Positions 8,451 through 17,770 of a stretch of DNA of 64,000 nt are shown here, piece by piece; the first letter of the stretch is position 1, and each line of letters opens with the position of its first letter. The DNA comes from Eutrophocola salsuginis. Lineage in GTDB: Bacteria > Pseudomonadota > Gammaproteobacteria > Pseudomonadales > Pseudohongiellaceae. The DNA is taken from NCBI GenBank assembly GCA_038147195.1, contig JAYQTB010000004.1, positions 930,001 to 994,000 on the forward strand, written 5' to 3'. The position numbers were made by a program, and so were the translations under genes. Under the pieces are notes generated by a model that was given only the letters and a program-made list of their open reading frames with translations, did no database searches and was not told the origin of the DNA.

Positions 8451-10232
8451 CTAGCCCCACTTCTCCAGCAGTTCCTTTGCCCTGGTTACCTGGTGCTCAC
8501 TGCCTTCGGCAATGACTTCATTTAGAATTTCCCTGGCGCCATCCAAATCACCCATAGCCTCGTAGGCTACTGCCAAGTCCAGCTTGGTGGCTGATTCGTC
8601 CTGCGGAGTGTAGCCGGCATCGTCTTCATCCGCATCGAAGAGGCTGTCGTCAATTTCGATATCGCTAAGGTCCAGGATATCGTTGTCTTCTATTTCCTTC
8701 TCCTCGGCAGCCACTTCGCCCAGAGCCGCCGCCGATGAATCGACTTCATCTGATGAATCATTGCCACCTCTTTTGAAATCAAACGTTTCAACTTCTTCTT
8801 CGGGCTCTTCAGCTATAGCAGGTGCTTCCTTATTTTCGAATGAAGATACCAACCCTGGTCCACCGGCCACGGCTAATTCATCTGTGTCATCTTGGATAGC
8901 ATCGCGGCGCCAGACGAGTAAACCGAGCACCAGCACGATAACTGCAACGAAGCTACCAACCAGCACCATGGTGTTTTCCAGCAAGGCACTCAGCTGTCCC
9001 ATGATCGAATAGTCCTGTGGGGCTTGCACCTGCTGGGCCGGAGTGGGAGTCTCGGCCAGTGCAGGTTGGGATTCGGGCTCTGAGTCCTGCGCTGTAGCCA
9101 GGTCAGCCTGCAACTGGGCAAGACGGGCATCCTGCATGGCGATTATGTTCTGCAGAATATCGATTTGTTCTTCGAGTTCAACGAAGCGGGCGCGCAATAC
9201 CTGGTTTTCCAGCCTGGCACGATCTAGGTTCTCCTCGCTAATCATCAACTGGTTTTCCAGGGCAGCAATAGTAGCCGCCATGTCTTCGTCACCGGACAGT
9301 GAAGCAGTGCCCTCGTTTCCGCTGAGAATAGTCAGTTCGTCGTTTCCCTGTTGCCCCCCCGCTGCATTGTTATTGCTGAAAGCAAGGGGCTGGGTTGTTA
9401 AAGCTTGATTCTGCAGGGCGATCTGGCTGACGGCCTGGCTCTGGTCTACGCTCTGGATTTCCAGCAGTGAGGGAATGCGCAGTACGCGACCGGCGCGAAT
9501 ACGGTTGATGTTGTTGTCGATGAAGGCATCCGGGTTGGACCGTTGGATGGCCAGCATGGTCTGTTCTATGGAAACATTACCGGAAGGCCTGTTGGCGGCT
9601 GCGATTTTATACAAAGTGTCGCCGGCTTCAACAGACACTTCACCTTCGATCGATAGGTGCGGGGCTGGTTCGGTGACCGGGGCTGTCGCAATAGGAGTGG
9701 GTGCTTCCGGCGCTTCATCATCCCCATCATCAGCCAGGAACTGTGAACCCCGGGGTTCGGACTGGGGGGGCGGTGACGGAGTTTCCGGCACATCCAGCGG
9801 CACAGCCTGGGACTCATCGCTGAAAAAGACAGGCAGGTCGATAAGGGCGGTGTACTCACGCACCAGGCGACCGTTGGGCCAGCTTATGATGAAGACCATG
9901 GTCAGGGAAGGTTCGGTGACCACTTGGTCCGTGGTCAGATGGATAATGCCTGTTTCGCGGTTAAGGACATCGATTTCTGGGGAAATGTCGTCAATCAGGC
10001 CAACACGGGCGATATTGGCACGCTGGAAGTCCGCCAGGTTGCCCAGGCTGACGTTGATCTGGTTTTCAGTCAGCCCGTCAAGTCCGAGCACCTGGATGTC
10101 GGCGTCAAGTGGCTGGTTCAGGCTTGAATTGACCGTGAGCTCGCCGAGCTCCACCGCAAAGATATTTCCCGTGTTAAAAGTTCCTGTGAATAGGGCTAGC
10201 AGGGCGATTATTTTTTTACATCTGGCTAGCAT
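8451..10232 (-). CDS. fimV: FimV-like polar hub protein
   Basis: FimV proteins are peptidoglycan-binding inner-membrane hubs needed for type IV pilus assembly, twitching and polar organisation. From the ATG at 10232 (MLARCKKIIALLALFTG) there is a signal peptide ending near AVELGELTVNS, then the FimV N-terminal domain, a LysM domain near residues 190-240 (VEAGDTLYKIAAANRP), a coiled coil (about 325-375), a transmembrane helix (TMVLVGSFVAVIVLVLGLLV), a very acidic linker and the C-terminal TPR-like cap ending ARAKELLEKWG-like (TRAKELLEKWG). An in-frame extension to 10304 adds 24 polar residues before the signal peptide and is not favoured. At about 593 residues it is shorter than P. aeruginosa FimV (over 900). 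No pilus genes are in the window. Confidence 0.92.
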   Translation of the reverse strand: MLARCKKIIALLALFTGTFNTGNIFAVELGELTVNSSLNQPLDADIQVLGLDGLTENQINVSLGNLADFQRANIARVGLIDDISPEIDVLNRETGIIHLTTDQVVTEPSLTMVFIISWPNGRLVREYTALIDLPVFFSDESQAVPLDVPETPSPPPQSEPRGSQFLADDGDDEAPEAPTPIATAPVTEPAPHLSIEGEVSVEAGDTLYKIAAANRPSGNVSIEQTMLAIQRSNPDAFIDNNINRIRAGRVLRIPSLLEIQSVDQSQAVSQIALQNQALTTQPLAFSNNNAAGGQQGNDELTILSGNEGTASLSGDEDMAATIAALENQLMISEENLDRARLENQVLRARFVELEEQIDILQNIIAMQDARLAQLQADLATAQDSEPESQPALAETPTPAQQVQAPQDYSIMGQLSALLENTMVLVGSFVAVIVLVLGLLVWRRDAIQDDTDELAVAGGPGLVSSFENKEAPAIAEEPEEEVETFDFKRGGNDSSDEVDSSAAALGEVAAEEKEIEDNDILDLSDIEIDDSLFDADEDDAGYTPQDESATKLDLAVAYEAMGDLDGAREILNEVIAEGSEHQVTRAKELLEKWG

Positions 10233-10311
10233 AAATCTTCTCGTCAATTCCCATTCACGACTATCGACGCAAATGCAGAAACTTTTTTTAAGATTACGCT
10301 GCAAGTATCCA

Positions 10312-11334
10312 TTATAGATAGTCTTTTATCAAGACTTCAGCAATCTGTATTGAGTTCAAAGCTGCACCTTTTCGCAAATTATCTGACACAATCCACATAT
10401 TCATGCCCAAAGGGTGAGATATATCACGGCGAATGCGGCCCACCCACACCTCGTCGTGGTCTGTACCCTGTCCGATTGGGGTTGGATAACCGCCGTTTTC
10501 ACGGGAATCCATAAGCTTGACCCCGGGGGCTTTGGCCAGAAGCGCCCTAACCTCGTCCTCACTGATCTTTTTTCGGGTTTCGATGTGCACCGCCTCAGAG
10601 TGGGAATAGAACACTGGGACCCTGACACACGTGGGATTTACCAGTATCTCCTTGTCCTCCATGATTTTTTGGGTTTCCCACACCATTTTCATCTCTTCCT
10701 TGGTATAGCCATTGTCCATAAATACGTCGATTTGGGGCAGCACGTTGAAGGCTATCTGTTTCGGATAGACCTTGGGTGTTACCTCCTTGCCGTTCATAAG
10801 CTTGGCAGTCTGCTCGGCGAGTTCATCGATGGCCTCCTTGCCGGTGCCGGATACGGACTGATAGGTGGCGACGTTGATACGGGCAATACCTACGGCATCC
10901 TGAATCGGCTTCAGAGCCACTAGCATCTGTATGGTCGAGCAGTTCGGATTCGCAATGATGTTCCGGTTGGTGTATTGCGCAATGGCATGGGCATTCACTT
11001 CTGGTACGATGAGGGGGATGTCTTCCTCGTAGCGGAACTGAGAGGTGTTGTCGATGACAACGCAACCGGCAGCGCCGGCTTTTGGGGCATAGACGGCAGA
11101 CACGCTGGCGCCCGGCGAGAATAGTCCGATCTGGGCCTTGCTGAAATCGAAATCGGTCAAGTTTTCAACAAGATATTGCTTGTTGTTAAACGTGATCTTC
11201 TCCCCAGCACTACGCTCGCTGGCCAGCGGGTACAGGTTGTCAACGGGGAACTTGCGCTGTTCGAGAATGCTCAGCATAGTTTTGCCGACAGCGCCAGTGG
11301 CACCGACAACGGCCACATTGTATTTCTTGCTCAT
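10312..11334 (-). CDS. asd: Aspartate-semialdehyde dehydrogenase
   Basis: Reduces aspartyl-4-phosphate to aspartate semialdehyde with NADPH, the branch point to lysine/diaminopimelate, threonine and methionine. The 340-residue protein has the Rossmann loop VGATGAVGKTM at residues 10-20, the acyl-binding Cys132 (IIANPNCSTIQM) and the downstream catalytic HSEAVHIE block. It lies between leuD and fimV, as in Pseudomonas, except that leuB, normally just upstream, is absent. Confidence 0.96.
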   Translation of the reverse strand: MSKKYNVAVVGATGAVGKTMLSILEQRKFPVDNLYPLASERSAGEKITFNNKQYLVENLTDFDFSKAQIGLFSPGASVSAVYAPKAGAAGCVVIDNTSQFRYEEDIPLIVPEVNAHAIAQYTNRNIIANPNCSTIQMLVALKPIQDAVGIARINVATYQSVSGTGKEAIDELAEQTAKLMNGKEVTPKVYPKQIAFNVLPQIDVFMDNGYTKEEMKMVWETQKIMEDKEILVNPTCVRVPVFYSHSEAVHIETRKKISEDEVRALLAKAPGVKLMDSRENGGYPTPIGQGTDHDEVWVGRIRRDISHPLGMNMWIVSDNLRKGAALNSIQIAEVLIKDYL

Positions 11335-11387
11335 AATCTACCTTCAGTTGCCCCACCGGGGCGAAAAATTCTCGAAAAATCAGGATG

Positions 11388-12038
11388 TCAGGCGCTGCGC
11401 TGGCCAAACAGCCAGGGCGCCTTCTGCTGCCAGCCGCTTTCGAATACCTGGATATCCTTCTGGTTTTGCAGGGTCAGTGAGATGTCGTCCAGACCATTGA
11501 GCAGCACGTTCTTGCGGGAATCCTCGATGTCGAAGGCGATGGTCGTACCATCGGGTTTCGTGATCTTCTGTGATGGTAAATCCACCGCCAAGCGGTAGCC
11601 CTCCGTCGAGAAGGTTTCCTGGAACAGTTGGTTTACAGTTTTATCATCTAAAACAATAAGTAAAATTCCATTCTTAATGCAGTTGTTGAAGAATATGTCG
11701 GCATAACTCGGGGCGATGATACAGCGAAAGCCGTAGTCATCCAGAGCCCAGGGCGCGTGTTCACGGCTGGATCCACAGCCAAAGTTTTCCCTGGCCAACA
11801 GAATGTTGGCACCCGCGTAGCGAGGCTGGTTCATGACAAATTCCGGGTTCAGCGGGCGTTTGCTGCAGTCCGCATCCGGCAGGCCCTTATCGAGGTAACG
11901 TGCCTCGTCAAATAGGTTCTTGCCGAAGCCGGTGCGCTTGATGGACTTCAGGAACTGCTTAGGAATGATGTAATCGGTATCCACGTTAGCCCGGTCGAGC
12001 GGGAGCACGATGCCTTCTTCTGCGATGAACTTATTCAT
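11388..12038 (-). CDS. leuD: 3-isopropylmalate dehydratase small subunit
   Basis: Swivel-domain partner of LeuC in converting 2-isopropylmalate to 3-isopropylmalate. The 216 residues show the typical N-terminal RANVDTDYIIPKQFLK and the active-site loop NFGCGSSREHAPWAL. Normal length. It follows leuC by 34 bases and precedes asd by 53 bases; no leuB lies in that gap. Confidence 0.97.
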   Translation of the reverse strand: MNKFIAEEGIVLPLDRANVDTDYIIPKQFLKSIKRTGFGKNLFDEARYLDKGLPDADCSKRPLNPEFVMNQPRYAGANILLARENFGCGSSREHAPWALDDYGFRCIIAPSYADIFFNNCIKNGILLIVLDDKTVNQLFQETFSTEGYRLAVDLPSQKITKPDGTTIAFDIEDSRKNVLLNGLDDISLTLQNQKDIQVFESGWQQKAPWLFGQRSA

Positions 12039-12072
12039 GTTTCTACTCTAAATCGTTAATCTCAAAGCACTT

Positions 12073-13500
12073 TCAGTGCAGTTCCAATTCCCGGACATCA
12101 ACGAAATGTCCGTGTACGGCCGCCGCAGCCGCCATAGCCGGGCTGACCAGGTGGGTGCGCCCGCCAAAGCCCTGCCGGCCCTCGAAATTTCGGTTGGAGG
12201 TCGAGGCGCAGTGTTCGCCTTCTCCCAGCTGGTCGGCATTCATGGCCAGGCACATGGAACAGCCCGGCTCCCGCCACTGTAAACCGGCCTCGGTAAAGAT
12301 CTTGTCCAGACCTTCCATTTCCGCCTGGGCCTTTACTAGGCCGGAACCCGGCACTACTAGCGCTTCCTTGATATTGGCGGCTACCTTGCGACCCTTGACC
12401 ACGGCAGCCGCCGCTCGCAGGTCCTCAATTCGGGAATTTGTACAGGATCCAATAAAGACACGGTCCAGCTTGATGGCCTGAATGGGCGTGCCCGGTTCCA
12501 GTCCCATGTATTTCAGGGCCTGGGCGTAGTTGTTGCGCTTGGTGTCGTTAGCTGCGTCTTCAGGGTTTGGGACATTGCCGGTAACCGGCGCCACCATTTC
12601 CGGGGATGTGCCCCAACTCACCTGCGGCACGATGTCCCTGGCATTCAGTTCCACGACCTTATCAAAAACGGCGTCCGCATCGCTTTGCAGGTCAAGCCAG
12701 GCTGTTTCCGCCTGGCTCCAGAGCTCGCCGGCCGGGGCAAAGGGACGTCCCCTGACGTAGTCGATTGTCTTGTCGTCAACCGCCACAATGCCGGCACGTG
12801 CTCCGGCCTCGATGGCCATGTTGCAGACGGTCATGCGGCCCTCGATGGACAGAGACTGGATTGCTTCTCCACCAAATTCGATGGTATAGCCCGTACCGCC
12901 AGCCGTGCCGATATGGCCGATGATAGCCAGTACCACGTCCTTGGCGGTGACCCCGGGGTTCAGGGATCCGTTGACCCGGATCAGCATGTTTTTCGCCTTT
13001 TTCTGAACCAGGCACTGAGTCGCCAGTACGTGTTCCACCTCAGAGGTGCCAATACCGTGGGCAAGTGAGCCCAGGGCGCCGTGGGTGGAGGTATGAGAGT
13101 CACCGCAGACAATGGTCATGCCTGGCAGAGTCCTACCCTGTTCCGGCCCAATCACGTGCACGATGCCGTGGCGCGGATCGTCGATCTGGAACTCGTTGAT
13201 GCCGAATTCACTGCAGTTGCTGTCCAGGGACTTCACCTGGATCTTGGACACGGGATCGATGATGCCTTCCACGCCGCGGGAACGCTCGTCCCGGGTGGTA
13301 GGCACGTTGTGGTCAGGGGTGGCCATGTTGGCATCCGCACGCCAGGGTTTGCGGCCGGCCAGGCGCAGGCCCTCAAAGGCCTGCGGGGAGGTCACTTCGT
13401 GCAGAAAGTGCAGATCGATATAAATCAAGGAAGTGCCGTCATCGAGGTTTTTCACCAGGTGGCTGTTCCACAATTTATCGTATAAGGTTAACCCTGCCAT
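12073..13500 (-). CDS. leuC: 3-isopropylmalate dehydratase large subunit
   Basis: Aconitase-family [4Fe-4S] subunit of isopropylmalate isomerase. The 475-residue protein has the catalytic-loop text CGDSHTSTHGALG, the cluster ligand region FIGSCTNSRIEDL and the paired ligands in EPGCSMCLAMN. Start MAGLTLYDKLWNSHLV is the family norm. It is the first leu gene, preceded by an AT-rich 66-base gap after aroC that could hold a promoter. Confidence 0.97.
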   Translation of the reverse strand: MAGLTLYDKLWNSHLVKNLDDGTSLIYIDLHFLHEVTSPQAFEGLRLAGRKPWRADANMATPDHNVPTTRDERSRGVEGIIDPVSKIQVKSLDSNCSEFGINEFQIDDPRHGIVHVIGPEQGRTLPGMTIVCGDSHTSTHGALGSLAHGIGTSEVEHVLATQCLVQKKAKNMLIRVNGSLNPGVTAKDVVLAIIGHIGTAGGTGYTIEFGGEAIQSLSIEGRMTVCNMAIEAGARAGIVAVDDKTIDYVRGRPFAPAGELWSQAETAWLDLQSDADAVFDKVVELNARDIVPQVSWGTSPEMVAPVTGNVPNPEDAANDTKRNNYAQALKYMGLEPGTPIQAIKLDRVFIGSCTNSRIEDLRAAAAVVKGRKVAANIKEALVVPGSGLVKAQAEMEGLDKIFTEAGLQWREPGCSMCLAMNADQLGEGEHCASTSNRNFEGRQGFGGRTHLVSPAMAAAAAVHGHFVDVRELELH

Positions 13501-13566
13501 AGTCTTTCTCTTTTAAAATATATATTAAACAGTTAGTTACTAATTTTAGTTAAAGTGGAAAATTGG
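13501..13566 (-). promoter_or_regulatory. AT-rich leuC upstream gap with an 11-base palindrome
   Basis: This gap between aroC and leuC is much richer in A and T than the flanking genes and contains TTAGT-T-ACTAA, a perfect palindrome at 13533-13543, close to runs such as TTAATATATATT on the leuC-coding strand. It probably carries the leuCD promoter and perhaps an operator. The regulator is unknown, and such a short palindrome in AT-rich DNA may be chance. Confidence 0.35.
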
Positions 13567-14664
13567 CTATTTCTGCGCCGGAATTCGCGGCGTTCGTGAA
13601 TTGACCCGGCCATTTTGAGCCCGATGCCGGAGCAGGTGATCCATCAGGACGATGGCCATCATCGCCTCGGCGATGGGTGTTGCACGAATACCTACACAGG
13701 GGTCGTGGCGGCCGGTAGTGACCACTTCTGCCGGGTTGCCATTGATATCAACGGTTTCACCGGGGATACGGATGCTGGATGTGGGTTTCAGAGCGATATG
13801 GGCCACGATATCCTGCCCTGAGCTGATACCCCCCAGCACGCCACCGGCGTTGTTGGTATGAAATCCCTCGAGGCTGATCAAGTCGCGATGCTCCGTGCCC
13901 TTTTGCGCCACCGAGGCAAATCCAGCACCGATTTCCACCCCTTTCACGGCATTGATGCTCATGAGCGCATGGGCTAGGTCGGCGTCTAGACGGTCAAAAA
14001 CCGGCTCTCCTAGTCCTGGAGGTGCCCCTTCCGCGACAACAGTAATACGGGCGCCGATGGAATTACCTTCCTTGCCCAGGGCGGCCATGTATGCTTCCAT
14101 CTCCGGCACTCTGGTCGGGTCCGGGCAGAAAAACGGGTTTTTGCTGACTTCCTCCCAGTCCACTAGGTCGACCGTGATGGGGCCCAGCTGGGACAGGTAA
14201 CCCCTCACCCGGATACCTTCGCTTTCCATCAAGTATTTCTTGGCGATGGCTCCTGCCGCTACTCGCATGGCGGTTTCCCGTGCCGAGGAACGTCCACCGC
14301 CCCGGTAATCACGGATACCGTATTTTTGCTGGTAGGTGTAGTCCGCATGGGCGGGCCGGAACAGGTCCTTGATGTTGCTATAGTCCTTGCTCTTCTGGTC
14401 CTCGTTCTCGATCAGCATACCTATGGGTGTGCCAGTGGTGAGGCCCTCGAAAACTCCGGACAGGATCTTCACTTGGTCGCCTTCCTTGCGCTGGGTCGTA
14501 TAGCGATTTGAACCGGGCTTGCGCCGGTCGAGATCCGCTTGCAGGTCGGCTTCAGAAAGGGCCATGCCGGGCGGGCAACCATCGACAATGCAGCCGAGCG
14601 CAGGCCCGTGACTTTCACCGAATGAAGTCACTGTGAAAAGCTTGCCGATGCTGTTGCCGGACAT
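13567..14664 (-). CDS. aroC: Chorismate synthase
   Basis: Last step of the shikimate pathway: converts EPSP to chorismate using reduced FMN. From MSGNSIGKLFTVTSFGESHG (ATG at 14664) it has 365 residues, the family norm; an in-frame extension to 14718 adds an unrelated hydrophobic stretch and is rejected. The signature RPAHADYTYQQKYG and the GGGRSSARET block are intact, as is the central RRKPGSNRYTTQR. The prmB-aroC adjacency is common in gammaproteobacteria. Confidence 0.97.
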   Translation of the reverse strand: MSGNSIGKLFTVTSFGESHGPALGCIVDGCPPGMALSEADLQADLDRRKPGSNRYTTQRKEGDQVKILSGVFEGLTTGTPIGMLIENEDQKSKDYSNIKDLFRPAHADYTYQQKYGIRDYRGGGRSSARETAMRVAAGAIAKKYLMESEGIRVRGYLSQLGPITVDLVDWEEVSKNPFFCPDPTRVPEMEAYMAALGKEGNSIGARITVVAEGAPPGLGEPVFDRLDADLAHALMSINAVKGVEIGAGFASVAQKGTEHRDLISLEGFHTNNAGGVLGGISSGQDIVAHIALKPTSSIRIPGETVDINGNPAEVVTTGRHDPCVGIRATPIAEAMMAIVLMDHLLRHRAQNGRVNSRTPRIPAQK

Positions 14665-14758
14665 GGAAAGGTTCCCAAGGATCAGCGGCAAAAAATGGCC
14701 GCTAAAAAAGGCGCGCATTATAACGCATCGCCTCCGGCAATGTTACTGAAAAATCCAG

Positions 14759-15697
14759 TCAAACCGGCGTGTTAGGCAGGTTTTTCCAATTTGCTTCGGG
14801 TCTTTGCTCCTTTGCAGTAAAGTGGTGGCGAAGTTGCTGCGCAGTCAGCGCACAGACTCCCTCGCCGCCATTTTCGAACTCGAGCCACAACAGGGGTACA
14901 TCCGGCAGGGCCTTATCTAGTGCCGGCCAGTTGTAGCCAGTTTCCAGGATGAGCAGGCCGTGATCTTCAAGGTGCCTGCCCGTTTGCTCAAGCACCCTAA
15001 GGGGAATGTCCAATCCAGCCTGCTTACTGATCAGGCCCATGACCGGTTCGCGATGGTACTCAGGCGGCAGTTCACGAAATTCCTCTTCGGGCACATACGG
15101 AGGATTACACACGACCAGATCGAAGGTGCCGGTGACCCGGTCATAGAGATCGGAGCTACACGGCGTCACCCGGTTACCCAGGCTGAACTGGTCGATATTG
15201 ATCTGCGCCACGGCCAGAGCATCTTCGGAGAGGTCTGCCAGGACGACCTCGCTGTCAGGAAATGCTAGAGCACAGGATATCCCGATGCAGCCGCTACCGC
15301 AGCACAGGTCCAAGATGCGTTCCGGGGGCTGCTGCAGCAACGGTTCGAAGCCGCAATCCACGAGTTCGGCAACGGGTGAGCGCGGCACCAATACCCGCTC
15401 GTCTACATAGAAACAGTGCCCCGCAAACCAGGCTTCCCGGAGCAGGTAGGCCAGTGGTAATCGCTCGATGATGCGCAGACTGGCCAGGTCAGCCATGCGA
15501 GATTGCTGGACCGGTGATATAGGCGTATTTTCAGTGATCCCGGTAACGCCATCCTGCGTGAGGACTGCTGTGACCAGCCACTGGGCCTCCATACCGGCAT
15601 TGTCGGTGCCATGGCCATAAAACAGGTCGGCGTTACCGAAGCATTCAGCCAGCACATCAACACAGGCACCAGCGTTGGATGGCAGATCAATTTTCAC
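14759..15697 (-). CDS. prmB: 50S ribosomal protein L3 glutamine methyltransferase
   Basis: Class I SAM-dependent methyltransferase of the HemK family that methylates a Gln of ribosomal protein L3. The 312-residue protein has motif I ILDLCCGSGCIGI and the catalytic NPPYVPEEEF (the NPPY that binds the Gln side chain), and the helical N-terminal domain of PrmB rather than PrmC. Adjacent aroC supports PrmB over PrmC, which usually sits beside prfA. It is divergent from folE. Confidence 0.93.
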   Translation of the reverse strand: MKIDLPSNAGACVDVLAECFGNADLFYGHGTDNAGMEAQWLVTAVLTQDGVTGITENTPISPVQQSRMADLASLRIIERLPLAYLLREAWFAGHCFYVDERVLVPRSPVAELVDCGFEPLLQQPPERILDLCCGSGCIGISCALAFPDSEVVLADLSEDALAVAQINIDQFSLGNRVTPCSSDLYDRVTGTFDLVVCNPPYVPEEEFRELPPEYHREPVMGLISKQAGLDIPLRVLEQTGRHLEDHGLLILETGYNWPALDKALPDVPLLWLEFENGGEGVCALTAQQLRHHFTAKEQRPEANWKNLPNTPV

Positions 15698-15822
15698 AGT
15701 TACACTTTACCCGATCGGCAGTTTCGCGTAGGGTGCGCAATTGATTTTCCTCGGGTCTGCTCGGGATAACAGGAACAACAATTTTTCAAGAAATTAACTC
15801 TCATGTAGGAAAGGCAGCCCTC

Positions 15823-16380
15823 ATGCAGGACAGGATATTACAAGAGGCGTTCGCCGCCATCATTGAAAACGTAGGTGAAGACCTGAGTCGCCCTGGTCTT
15901 AAAGACACCCCGAGTCGTGCCGCCAAAGCCATGCAATTCCTCACCCGCGGCTACACCCAGGATGTGAACAAGATCGTCAACGGTGCGCTGTTTCCCACCA
16001 CCTCCAACGAAATGGTCATAGTCAAGAATATTGAATTGTATTCCCTGTGTGAACATCACTTGCTGCCTTTTATCGGTAAATGCCACGTCGCTTACTTGCC
16101 ATCAAATACCGTGATTGGCCTGTCCAAGATTGCACGCATTGTCGACATGTTCGCTAGCCGTCTGCAAATACAGGAACACCTGACCCAGCAGATCGCAGAA
16201 ACCATTTTGGAGATCACCAGCGCGCGCGGTGTTGGAGTAATTATCGAATCTCAACACATGTGCATGATGATGCGGGGCGTTGAAAAACAGAATTCCGTTA
16301 TGACCACATCGTGTATGCTTGGTGCTTTCCGCGAGAAGCAGACCACCCGTTCTGAATTCCTCTCGCTGATCGACCGTTAG
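15823..16380 (+). CDS. folE: GTP cyclohydrolase I
   Basis: Opens GTP to 7,8-dihydroneopterin triphosphate, the first step of folate (and queuosine precursor) synthesis. The 185-residue protein shows the zinc ligands in SLCEHHLLPF and HMCMMMRGVEK, and the conserved GLSKIARIVD block. It is a single, zinc-dependent type IA enzyme. Its last 4 bases overlap the convergent hydrolase gene. The 125-base gap to prmB must contain its promoter. Confidence 0.97.
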   Translation: MQDRILQEAFAAIIENVGEDLSRPGLKDTPSRAAKAMQFLTRGYTQDVNKIVNGALFPTTSNEMVIVKNIELYSLCEHHLLPFIGKCHVAYLPSNTVIGLSKIARIVDMFASRLQIQEHLTQQIAETILEITSARGVGVIIESQHMCMMMRGVEKQNSVMTTSCMLGAFREKQTTRSEFLSLIDR

Positions 16381-17222
16381 GCCGCGTCAAAAAATACCCT
16401 GACAAGCTCCGCCATGGCTTCCGCCTGCTCCTCAAGGTGCTGGTGGTGGCCGCCGTCAAGATGCTCCACTCTAATATTCTTCACCAGCGCCGAACGTTGA
16501 CGTATCACTTCCTCACGCAGCACTGCCTCACGAGATGCCACAAGAAGAACCGGGCAAGTGATGGCACTGAGAAAGGCTGCCACCTGGTCGTCGGTCAGGC
16601 TCACCAGGGTTTTAAGTGTCAGCCGCTGGTCGTGACACCAGGAATATCCGTGACTGTGTTCGGCAATGCCGCGTTCACCCAGCAAGGCAGCGGCCTCTGC
16701 AGTGATACCCTTCTTCGCCCGAGCATCGATGGCAGCTTCTCTCGTCGGGTAGATACCGGGTTTTCGCAAGGCTTTACCAACTCGCTGTTCGATGCCATCT
16801 CGCAACTGGACAGGACTCTTGTTCGCTTGGGTGGTAATCGTACCAATAACATCGAGGAGTACCAGTTTTATTACGCGCTCAGGGAACAACCCGGCGAGCA
16901 TGCTCGCGATACCGCCACCCATAGAATGCCCTACGAGGGTAAACGAATCGAGATTGTAGATTTCTGCAAGTGCCATGACCTCCACGCTGTAATTCCAGAT
17001 GGTGTATTCGGCACCCTTGCCGCGGTGTTCAGAACGGCCATGACCCGGCAGATCGGGAATCACCCAGAAATAATCTGGAAAGTATGGCGCAAGACGATCG
17101 AAAGTGGCGGCGTTGTCCTGCCAGCCATGCAGCGCAATGATCGGCGAGTTGCCGAAATCGCCCCACGTGCGAACAGCCAGTGACAGGTCGCCGGCGGTGA
17201 TGGTGGTTTCAGCGGGTTGCAT
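16377..17222 (-). CDS. Alpha/beta-fold hydrolase
   Basis: A 281-residue cytoplasmic serine hydrolase. It shows the oxyanion-hole IIALHGWQDN, the nucleophile elbow VGHSMGGG (Ser near residue 99), and a final His in DGGHHQHLE near residue 262. The acidic residue is not assigned with certainty. Substrate unknown; similar proteins are annotated broadly as esterases or haloalkane-dehalogenase-like hydrolases. It follows sixA by 9 bases and probably shares its transcript. Confidence 0.85.
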   Translation of the reverse strand: MQPAETTITAGDLSLAVRTWGDFGNSPIIALHGWQDNAATFDRLAPYFPDYFWVIPDLPGHGRSEHRGKGAEYTIWNYSVEVMALAEIYNLDSFTLVGHSMGGGIASMLAGLFPERVIKLVLLDVIGTITTQANKSPVQLRDGIEQRVGKALRKPGIYPTREAAIDARAKKGITAEAAALLGERGIAEHSHGYSWCHDQRLTLKTLVSLTDDQVAAFLSAITCPVLLVASREAVLREEVIRQRSALVKNIRVEHLDGGHHQHLEEQAEAMAELVRVFFDAA

Positions 17223-17231
17223 AATGCCGAA

Positions 17232-17726
17232 TTAGGATGAGGCCACCCTGGCCGGATCTGATTCTAGTATAAAAGCTAAGTCACCCATACCCAGTCCGAC
17301 AATGTCTAGTGACAGGCAGGCAAGGTTCCCTGTTTCCAAGATGCGCATGTGATCGATATTGCCATCGGTCAGGAGCGCAAGCAGTTCGGAAAGCAAGGGG
17401 TTGTGACTCACTAGCAGGATGTTGCCAACTTTCTTGGTGTCAACATCATCGAGCGCGCGCATTGCATCAGCGGCTCTGCAAGTGGTGTCGAGGGCATCCA
17501 GTGTTTCAGGAACAGGCGCATGAAAGATCTGAGCCAGGAATGTTGCGGCCGTCTGTTGCGCCCTGAGTGCGGGACTGACAAAGCAGCGATCGATGGATAG
17601 ATGAAGGCCGACAAATTGGCGTGCCACGTTTTCAACTTCCTCGTGCCCCGCTTCCGTCAACCGGCGTTCGGCGTTGGCAGTGGCCACGGATTCGGCTTCA
17701 CCGTGGCGCAATAAAAACAAATTCAT
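17232..17726 (-). CDS. sixA: Phosphohistidine phosphatase SixA
   Basis: Histidine-phosphatase superfamily protein of 164 residues with the N-terminal RHG signature (FLLRHGEAES) whose His is phosphorylated during catalysis, and the later LLVSHNPLLSELLA block with the second catalytic His. SixA in E. coli dephosphorylates phosphohistidine in PTS-type proteins. The start is the ATG at 17726; a TTG one codon earlier is also possible. It is grouped with the DUF4389 gene and gpsA on one strand. Confidence 0.88.
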   Translation of the reverse strand: MNLFLLRHGEAESVATANAERRLTEAGHEEVENVARQFVGLHLSIDRCFVSPALRAQQTAATFLAQIFHAPVPETLDALDTTCRAADAMRALDDVDTKKVGNILLVSHNPLLSELLALLTDGNIDHMRILETGNLACLSLDIVGLGMGDLAFILESDPARVASS

Positions 17727-17770
17727 CAAGCAAGCATCATGGATAATACTCGGCGGGATATACCAGCCGG

